A DNA stretch of 64,000 bases, from assembly GCA_012221805.1 (NCBI GenBank), contig CP015195.1, positions 1,597,771 through 1,661,770 on the forward strand, in the 5' to 3' direction. This DNA is from Pasteurellaceae bacterium RH1A. Lineage in GTDB: Bacteria > Pseudomonadota > Gammaproteobacteria > Enterobacterales > Pasteurellaceae. Below, piece by piece: positions 57,293 through 64,000 of the stretch (positions within the stretch are counted from its first letter, which is position 1; every line of letters begins with the position of its first letter). Under the pieces are notes generated by a model that saw only the letters and a list, made by a program, of their open reading frames with translations, was not told where the DNA came from and searched no databases. The position numbers and the translations under genes are program-made.

Positions 57293-58483
57293 ATGGCAAA
57301 CCGTTCTGAACAGCTGATTTCTCAAACCCAACAATATGGAGCGAACAACTACCTGCCCCTGCCCATTGTGATTAGCAAGGCCCAGGGCATTTGGGTGGAA
57401 GACCCCGAGGGAAATCGCTATTTGGATATGTTGAGCGCCTATTCAGCCGTAAACCAAGGCCACTGCCACCCTAAAATTGTGCAGGCTTTGAAAGATCAGG
57501 CCGACCGTGTCACCCTCACCTCCCGTGCCTTTCATAATGATCAGCTTGGCCCTTGGTATGAAAAAATCTGCCAGCTCACCAAGAAAGAGATGGCCCTGCC
57601 AATGAATACCGGGGCAGAGGCTGTGGAAACCGCCATCAAGGCCGCCCGCCGTTGGGGCTATGAGGTCAAGGGTATTGCAGAAAATCAGGCCGAAATTATC
57701 GCCTGCCAAGGTAACTTCCACGGCCGCACCATGGCTGCGGTTTCCCTTTCTTCCGACCCAGACTACAAGCGGGGCTTCGGCCCAATGTTGGGCGGGATTA
57801 AGCTGGTGGACTATGGCGATTTAGAGGCCTTGGAAGCAGCCATCACGCCAAACACAGCGGCCTTCTTGGTCGAGCCAATTCAGGGCGAGGCGGGGATCAT
57901 TATTCCACCAGCAGGCTATCTCAAGGCCGCCTACGAGCTTTGCAAGGTCAACAATGTCCTCTTTATTGCTGATGAAATCCAGGCTGGCCTAGGCCGTACA
58001 GGCAAGCTCTTTGCCACAGACTGGGAGGGCTTTGAGCCTGATATGTATATCCTGGGCAAGGCCTTGGGCGGCGGGGTTTTCCCTATCTCTTGTGTGGTGG
58101 CCAATCGGGATGTTTTAGGCGTCTTTAACCCAGGCTCCCACGGCTCCACCTTTGGTGGCAACCCACTGGCCTGTGCCGTTTCTCTGGCAGCTTTGGATGT
58201 GCTTTTAGAAGAAAAACTGACTGAGCGTTCACAAGAACTCGGCGACTATTTCCTGGCAGAACTGAAGAAAATCCAAGACCCACGCATTAAAGAAGTGCGG
58301 GGACGAGGCCTCTTTATCGGCCTGGAACTGCACGAACAAGCCCGCCCTTACTGCGAAGCCTTGAAAACCAAGGGTTTGCTCTGTAAGGAAACCCACGGCA
58401 CGGTTATTCGCTTTGCTCCTCCACTCATTATTGAGAAAGCAGATTTAGACTGGGCCTTGGAGCGGATTCGTGAGGTTTTTTAA
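57293..58483 (+). CDS. rocD: Ornithine aminotransferase
   Basis: 396 residues, class III PLP aminotransferase. The start [54 protein letters not shown] is that of RocD/OAT, which moves the delta-amino group of ornithine to 2-oxoglutarate. The PLP lysine is in [15 protein letters not shown] and the preceding [14 protein letters not shown] binds the cofactor. It is not a common gene in Pasteurellaceae as far as I know. A 237-bp AT-rich spacer separates it from the divergent importer. Confidence 0.93.
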   Translation: MANRSEQLISQTQQYGANNYLPLPIVISKAQGIWVEDPEGNRYLDMLSAYSAVNQGHCHPKIVQALKDQADRVTLTSRAFHNDQLGPWYEKICQLTKKEMALPMNTGAEAVETAIKAARRWGYEVKGIAENQAEIIACQGNFHGRTMAAVSLSSDPDYKRGFGPMLGGIKLVDYGDLEALEAAITPNTAAFLVEPIQGEAGIIIPPAGYLKAAYELCKVNNVLFIADEIQAGLGRTGKLFATDWEGFEPDMYILGKALGGGVFPISCVVANRDVLGVFNPGSHGSTFGGNPLACAVSLAALDVLLEEKLTERSQELGDYFLAELKKIQDPRIKEVRGRGLFIGLELHEQARPYCEALKTKGLLCKETHGTVIRFAPPLIIEKADLDWALERIREVF

Positions 58484-58564
58484 GAGATAAACATAGGCGG
58501 AAAAACTTATGGTTCGACAAGCTCACCAACTGTCTTTCCGCCTTGCCACTTCGCAAATCATAAA

Positions 58565-58592
58565 AAAACCTGTTAAATCTTCATTTAACAGG
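58565..58592. terminator. Terminator between rocD and raiA
   Basis: CCTGTTAAA (58569-58577) pairs with TTTAACAGG (58584-58592); on the minus strand it is followed by TTTTTTTA, so it best fits raiA. Rightward there is only CTTTAGCTTT. Confidence 0.75.
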
Positions 58593-58600
58593 CTTTAGCT

Positions 58601-58930
58601 TTATTCTTGCTCTTGATTTAAGGTTTTCAGGCTCTCATCTGTACGGCGGGCCTCGCCTTTTTGTTTTTGCTTGTTGAGCTGGGTTTCTAGCTTAACTTCC
58701 ACATCGTTAATGGCCTTGTAGAGGTCATCATCTTGGCTCTTAGCAAATAAATCCCCAAGCGGGGTGCCGATGGAGGCCTCAACCTCATAGCCATTTGGCA
58801 ACTTGTGGATCATAAAATGCGGGTTAATAAGCTGTACTTTCCATTTATCCAATTTGGCCAAGCGATCCTCAATATGGGCACGGATGGCAGGGGTAACGTC
58901 CATTTGTTTGCTTGAAATGTTAATTGTCAT
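58601..58930 (-). CDS. raiA: Ribosome-associated inhibitor RaiA (YfiA)
   Basis: 109 residues from the ATG at 58930 (GAGG eight bases upstream); a frame from 58957 adds nine residues without support. MTINISSKQMDVTPAIRAHI, LDKWKVQLINPHFMI and KAINDVEVKLETQLNKQKQKGEARR match RaiA, the short HPF-family protein that binds idle ribosomes in stationary phase or cold. The C-terminal tail after residue 95 is the RaiA-type extension that blocks dimer formation. Confidence 0.93.
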   Translation of the reverse strand: MTINISSKQMDVTPAIRAHIEDRLAKLDKWKVQLINPHFMIHKLPNGYEVEASIGTPLGDLFAKSQDDDLYKAINDVEVKLETQLNKQKQKGEARRTDESLKTLNQEQE

Positions 58931-59107
58931 TGCATTTTCCTCTTTGCTAATGGCCAAGGCGGCCGTTAATGGATAGGTTCAACATAAAGGGCTTTGAACG
59001 AAATTTCAAGGCATCAGGCCCAAGAAATTGCAAAATTTTGATCTACTTAACACTTTTTCTGATTAGTTGGTATAATCTTGCACATTCGCCCTTTTCATCT
59101 TGATACT

Positions 59108-60046
59108 ATGTCTGACAAGCAAAAATACCCTCCGTTCAATAAGGCTTTTTTACAGCCCAAATATTGGCCGCTATGGCTAGGCCTTGGGCTATTTCGCCTG
59201 ATCTTGCTCCTGCCCTACCCTGTCCTACGGCAAATCGGCCTAGGCCTGGGCAAGCTCTTCGCTCGCCTTTCCCTGGGCAAACGCCGCATGGCCATTGCCA
59301 GACGCAACCTTGAACTCTGCTTCCCCCACTACTCTGCCGCCCAAATTGAGGCCCTCTTGAATGAAAACGTAAAATCGGTCGGCATGGCCATTATTGAAAC
59401 GGGTATGGCCTGGTTTTGGTCGGATCAACGCATTCTTAAATGGTCTAAGATTGAGGGCCTAGAACACCTCAAACAGCCGCAAGATGTGGGCATTATTTTT
59501 GTTGGTGTACATTTTTTAACGCTTGAGCTGGGGGCAAGAATTGTCGGCCTCCATCATCAGGGCATTGGGGTTTATCGGCCCAACGACAACCCACTTTTAG
59601 ACTATATTCAGTTTAAGGGCCGGGTTCGCTCCAATAAGGCCATGTTAGACCGCCGAGATTTGCGGGGCATGATCAAGGCCCTGCGTCAGGGCGAAACCAT
59701 CTGGTATGCGCCAGACCACGACTACGGCCGTAAGAACAGCGTCTTCGTGCCTTTTTTTGCCGTGCCAGACACGGCCACCACCACAGGCTCTTATATGCTG
59801 CGCCGCTCTGCCCCTAAGAGCATTGTCGTGCCCTTTAGCCCAATTCGCAATGAAGATGGCTCAGGCTATACGGTCAAAATCAGCCCTGCGGTGGATTTCA
59901 GCGCCTGTGAAAATGAGCTGGATACAGCTATCTTGATGAACAAGGTGGTGGAAGCAGAAATCCTCAAGGCACCCAGCCAATATATGTGGCTTCACCGCCG
60001 TTTTAAAACACGGCCGAATGAGGAAGATAGAAGTCTTTATAGCTAA
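59108..60046 (+). CDS. lpxL: Lipid A lauroyl/myristoyl acyltransferase
   Basis: 312 residues from the ATG at 59108; a TTG at 59078 is the only longer choice. One N-terminal membrane helix anchors it. The catalytic HFLTLE (HX4E) lies near residue 134, with YRPNDNPLLD and WYAPDHDYG downstream and the ending YMWLHRRFKTRP, all as in LpxL/HtrB. It adds a secondary acyl chain to Kdo-lipid IVA at the inner membrane. Confidence 0.94.
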   Translation: MSDKQKYPPFNKAFLQPKYWPLWLGLGLFRLILLLPYPVLRQIGLGLGKLFARLSLGKRRMAIARRNLELCFPHYSAAQIEALLNENVKSVGMAIIETGMAWFWSDQRILKWSKIEGLEHLKQPQDVGIIFVGVHFLTLELGARIVGLHHQGIGVYRPNDNPLLDYIQFKGRVRSNKAMLDRRDLRGMIKALRQGETIWYAPDHDYGRKNSVFVPFFAVPDTATTTGSYMLRRSAPKSIVVPFSPIRNEDGSGYTVKISPAVDFSACENELDTAILMNKVVEAEILKAPSQYMWLHRRFKTRPNEEDRSLYS

Positions 60047-60051
60047 AATAT

Positions 60052-60080
60052 TGTAGGGGCAAATCACATTTGCCCCTACA
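60052..60080. repeat. Short palindrome, family F
   Basis: TGTAGGGGCAAAT and its complement around a 3-bp centre, 29 bp in all, six bases after the lpxL stop. It resembles a single arm of the family E elements. It may work as a terminator together with the inverted uptake sites at about 60094-60148. Confidence 0.7.
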
Positions 60081-60159
60081 CAGTTCCATAGCACAAGCGG
60101 TCAATTCCGTCCTCTTTTTTGCAAATTTTGATCTGAAATAGACCGCTTGTAGATGAAGG

Positions 60160-61077
60160 CTATTTCAAAAACAGTGCTGCCGCCCCTCTTGTGCCACCCG
60201 CATCACCATAGATGGCCTTTTTAATCACAGGCACCTTGGCCGAACGCATTAAACGGGCTGGCAGGGCTTTTGGTAGGGCTTCGTAGAGGTGGTCGAAGTT
60301 GGAGAGGCCGCCGCCGAGCACGATCATTTCAGGGTCTAAGATGGTAATCAGGTTGCCCACGCTGATGGCCAAGAGTTCTACATATTTTTCAACAAAGGCT
60401 ACCGCTTGGGGCTGGTTGGCGTAGAAGTTTTGGATAATGGTTTTGGCGTCTAAGGCCTCGCCTACTAAGTCCTTATAGAGTTTTTCAAAGCCACGGCCTG
60501 AAAGGTAGGTGTCTAGGCAGGCTTGGTTGCCGCAGCCGCAGTCGTAAATGGGTGCGTCCGCTCCGCCCAATAATTGCAGGGCGTGGTAGTTGAGTTGGGT
60601 ATGGCCCACTTCGCCTGCCATGCCGATCTTGCCTGAGTGAATCTTGCCATCAAAGACCAAACCACCGCCAAAGCCCGTGCCTAAGATCAGGCCTAAGACC
60701 GATTTGTACTGCTGGTTGTTTTCATCCCAGGCTTCAGACAGGGCAAAGCAGTTGGCGTCATTCTCGCCCCGCACTTCACGGCCTAAGCGTTGGCTCAAAT
60801 CTTTAAGAATAGGTTGGTTGTCGGCCACTCGAATGTTGGCGATTTCGGCCAGGCCTGTTTCACGGTTTACAAAGCCTGGAAAGCCCAAGCCCACTGTGCC
60901 CTGGGTGTTGAACTTGCTGTCTGCCGTACGCACCAGGTTTTCCACCGTATAGAGCCAATCTTCATAACTGGTTTGTGGGGTTGGTACCCGTTCGCTATAC
61001 AATTTTTCTAATTTTTCGTTAAACACCGCCAATTCAATCTTGGTGCCACCAATATCTAAACCATAATGAAATGCCAT
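60160..61077 (-). CDS. nagK: N-acetylglucosamine kinase
   Basis: 305 residues, ROK family. ATP motif [14 protein letters not shown] at the start, the sugar-binding [13 protein letters not shown], the zinc motif [19 protein letters not shown] (about 180) and [10 protein letters not shown]. It phosphorylates GlcNAc salvaged from cell wall. It begins one base after the pgpB stop, so the two are cotranscribed. Confidence 0.94.
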   Translation of the reverse strand: MAFHYGLDIGGTKIELAVFNEKLEKLYSERVPTPQTSYEDWLYTVENLVRTADSKFNTQGTVGLGFPGFVNRETGLAEIANIRVADNQPILKDLSQRLGREVRGENDANCFALSEAWDENNQQYKSVLGLILGTGFGGGLVFDGKIHSGKIGMAGEVGHTQLNYHALQLLGGADAPIYDCGCGNQACLDTYLSGRGFEKLYKDLVGEALDAKTIIQNFYANQPQAVAFVEKYVELLAISVGNLITILDPEMIVLGGGLSNFDHLYEALPKALPARLMRSAKVPVIKKAIYGDAGGTRGAAALFLK

Positions 61078-61078
61078 A

Positions 61079-61813
61079 TTAGCCTCGCTTGTTGAAGAAT
61101 GTGAAGGTTTCTAGAAAAGGGATTGTCCGCAGGAAGATAAAGAGGTGGAGAGCCCACGCAATCAAGCTGCTGACAAAAAGATCGATGGGATAGTGCATCC
61201 CCAAATAAACACGGCTGGCCAGAATGCCTGCTGCCCAGAGGGTCATAAAGCCCAATGTCAGACGCACGCCCAGCTCATTTAGACCATGTAAAAAGCCGGC
61301 AAAAATCATAAGCCAAGAGGCCGCAAAAATGGTATGGCCTGAAGGGAAGGAATAGCCCAGCTCGCCTGCCTGATGTTGGGCCACCCAGTGTTCATCTTCA
61401 ATCTTAGCTGAATTGAGGGTCACTTCTGCCTGCTGGTCTTCTGTTAATTTGTAAAAATCGGTCGTTTTCAAGCCGCTTGTTTGCTCAAGCTGCACCACAA
61501 AAGGGCGGGGTTCTTGGAAAATCTGCTTCATGCCCTCTTTAATGGCCTGAGTGCCCAGCTGTGAAAAAAAGCAAACCGCCAGCACCAAACGCCAGTTGTA
61601 GCGACCCTTGGTAAAGTGCAAAAGCCAATAGGCCAGCAGCACGCAGGTCATAAAGGCGAAGGGAACGGAGCCGGTGTCCGTCCAGGTCAGCACCAAAAAG
61701 GTCAGGCCCAGTTGGCCAATCATGTGGCTCATTTGCCATTGGTAGTCCAGCGCCCAAGCGGTTAAAGGCACCAGCAGCATAAAAAAGGTGTAAAAAGAAA
61801 GTTTATTTAGCAT
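61079..61813 (-). CDS. pgpB: Phosphatidylglycerophosphatase B
   Basis: 244 residues, about six helices. The PAP2 phosphatase motifs are KQIFQEPRP (K-x6-RP), YSFPSGHT (PSGH) and [13 protein letters not shown] (SR-x5-H-x3-D). It removes phosphate from phosphatidylglycerophosphate and undecaprenyl pyrophosphate in the inner membrane. It is the first gene of a pgpB-nagK pair. Confidence 0.93.
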   Translation of the reverse strand: MLNKLSFYTFFMLLVPLTAWALDYQWQMSHMIGQLGLTFLVLTWTDTGSVPFAFMTCVLLAYWLLHFTKGRYNWRLVLAVCFFSQLGTQAIKEGMKQIFQEPRPFVVQLEQTSGLKTTDFYKLTEDQQAEVTLNSAKIEDEHWVAQHQAGELGYSFPSGHTIFAASWLMIFAGFLHGLNELGVRLTLGFMTLWAAGILASRVYLGMHYPIDLFVSSLIAWALHLFIFLRTIPFLETFTFFNKRG

Positions 61814-61826
61814 AGTGATATTAAAA

Positions 61827-61851
61827 GACCGCTTGTGGCCTACAAGCGGTC
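61827..61851 (-). terminator. Inverted uptake-site terminator after yhbY
   Basis: GACCGCTTGT and ACAAGCGGTC face each other around a 5-nt loop; on the minus strand TTTT follows. It lies between yhbY and pgpB. Confidence 0.65.
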
Positions 61852-61873
61852 GATTTGGGTTGAAATTTTACAA

Positions 61874-62188
61874 TTAAATGGCCTTGGTGGCTCTTGGTAG
61901 CGAAATTTTCTTCTCTTCGCTTGGGCGATAAAGCACCAAAACGTGGCCGATGGTTTGCACAGCGGCTGACTTGGTTTCCCGCACGATGGCATCAATAATC
62001 AGCTGCTTGGTTTCACGGTCGGCACCGGCGATTTTGACCTTGATGAGCTCATGGTGCTCTAACGCATTGTCGATTTCAGCTAAAACGCCTTCAGTCAGGC
62101 CATTGCCGCCCAGCATCACGACAGGGCTAAGGTGGTGGGCCAGGCCTTTTAAATATTGTTTTTGTTTGGTTGTTAATGTAATGGACAT
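61874..62188 (-). CDS. yhbY: Ribosome assembly RNA-binding protein YhbY
   Basis: 104 residues, a single CRM (CRS1-YhbY) domain: LTTKQKQYLKGLAHHLSPVVMLGGNGLTEGVLAEIDNAL, with the GGNG loop, and the later HELIKVKIAG. It associates with pre-50S ribosomes. Divergent from argG. Confidence 0.94.
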   Translation of the reverse strand: MSITLTTKQKQYLKGLAHHLSPVVMLGGNGLTEGVLAEIDNALEHHELIKVKIAGADRETKQLIIDAIVRETKSAAVQTIGHVLVLYRPSEEKKISLPRATKAI

Positions 62189-62272
62189 TGAATTGCCTTT
62201 GGGTTGATAAAAATTAGTGGAAATTTAGCATAAATTGAGGCAAAAGTCAGGTTCATTTTTGTGTCAAATTAG

Positions 62273-63685
<1,413 letters not shown>

Positions 63686-63705
63686 TTTACTTGCTTAAAC
63701 ATGAT

Positions 63706-63775
63706 GATGGCGCCAGCGTCCACGCTGGTGCCTCATGTAAATTGATTTGGCACCAGCGTGGACGCTGGCGCCATC
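63706..63775. repeat. Palindromic repeat, family A (copy A5)
   Basis: 27-bp arms beginning GATGGCGCCAGCGTC (63706-63732) with the exact complement at 63749-63775, loop 16 bp. The arms carry a GTCCAC variant in place of CTCCAG, again self-complementary. It lies between argG and ackA. The remaining spacer to 63965 is AT-rich and shows no clear box. Confidence 0.85.
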
Positions 63776-63965
63776 TTTAGGGGATCAAGCATCAATAAAT
63801 TATAAAATTTTTTGAAAAAATCAAATTTTTTGTAGTTTTTTGCCTCATACCCTCTATTTGGAATTTATTTTATCTGCTTAAACGTGTATCCTAAGCAGGT
63901 TTTCGTATTTGTTAAAATACGGTTAAATCACAACCATTGTTCTACATTTATATAAGGTTTCAACT

Positions 63966-64000
63966 ATGTCTAAAAATGTACTTATCCTTAACTGCGGTAG
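63966..64000 (+). CDS. ackA: Acetate kinase, first codons only
   Basis: Eleven codons, MSKNVLILNCG, are visible before the window ends. They match the phosphate-binding start of acetate kinase (VLVLNCGSSS). The ribosome site would be AAGG about 9 nt upstream. The call is fair but rests on very few residues. Confidence 0.7.
   Translation, partial: MSKNVLILNCG

Overview
The window is a piece of a Pasteurellaceae chromosome. The gene content (isc operon, mukB, nhaB/fadR, glg operon, fruBKA, yadGH, nagK, lpxL, brnTA) is typical of the family. The intergenic DNA is full of ACAAGCGGT / ACCGCTTGT, the DNA-uptake core of the Actinobacillus pleuropneumoniae/Mannheimia branch, rather than AAGTGCGGT of the Haemophilus influenzae branch. 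I cannot name the species. Housekeeping genes are intact apart from rnb, where I see a frameshift.

Left edge (1-2550). Positions 981-993 read TTGATTCAAAATC, the anticodon region of a tRNA-Leu(CAA). Only the 3' half of that tRNA follows, up to the CCA at 1039, so this looks like one end of an integrative element, as I recall for the ICEHin1056/ICEPmu1 family. The element side carries, on the minus strand, a strong promoter, two 52-bp tandem repeats, a leaky terminator hairpin and the start of a protein gene cut by the window edge. This is the layout of a type III (RNA antitoxin) toxin-antitoxin locus. A second stretch with several strong hairpins (543-687) has no ORF. On the chromosome side lie three small unlinked genes: a DUF2750 protein, an ankyrin protein and a two-helix membrane peptide.

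2691-23900 is core chromosome: bamE, yejK, apt, dnaX (with an A10 slippery run that would give a gamma subunit), yadGH, dsbB, nhaB/fadR, leuA with a leader peptide and attenuator, thiB behind a TPP riboswitch, a candidate small RNA, an amidohydrolase, rnb, fabI, mutH, argF, brnTA and rhlB. An IS256-like element (23906-24945) follows, with a frameshifted transposase and a third, orphan copy of its terminal repeat.

25028-33498 is the isc Fe-S operon, iscR-S-U-A-hscB-[islet]-hscA-fdx-iscX, with an IscR-type site upstream. About 2.5 kb has entered between hscB and hscA. It holds an acyltransferase gene with nine CAGAA repeats and a broken T7 tract (a probable phase-variable gene, now off), a DUF2625 gene, a 53-residue ORF and a RelE/ParE-type toxin-antitoxin pair.

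33595-64000: gloB, mukB without mukFE beside it, an AEC transporter, fruBKA (FruB has two HPr domains), glgBXCA (no glgP; GlgB has a histone-H1-like tail), a four-gene peptide/nickel-type ABC importer with fused ATPases, rocD, raiA, lpxL, yhbY-pgpB-nagK, argG and the first codons of ackA.

The spacers are crowded with palindromic repeats of at least seven families (called A-G here), some nested, some inside operons, and some between a riboswitch or attenuator and its gene. They are the main layer of structure that the genes do not explain.
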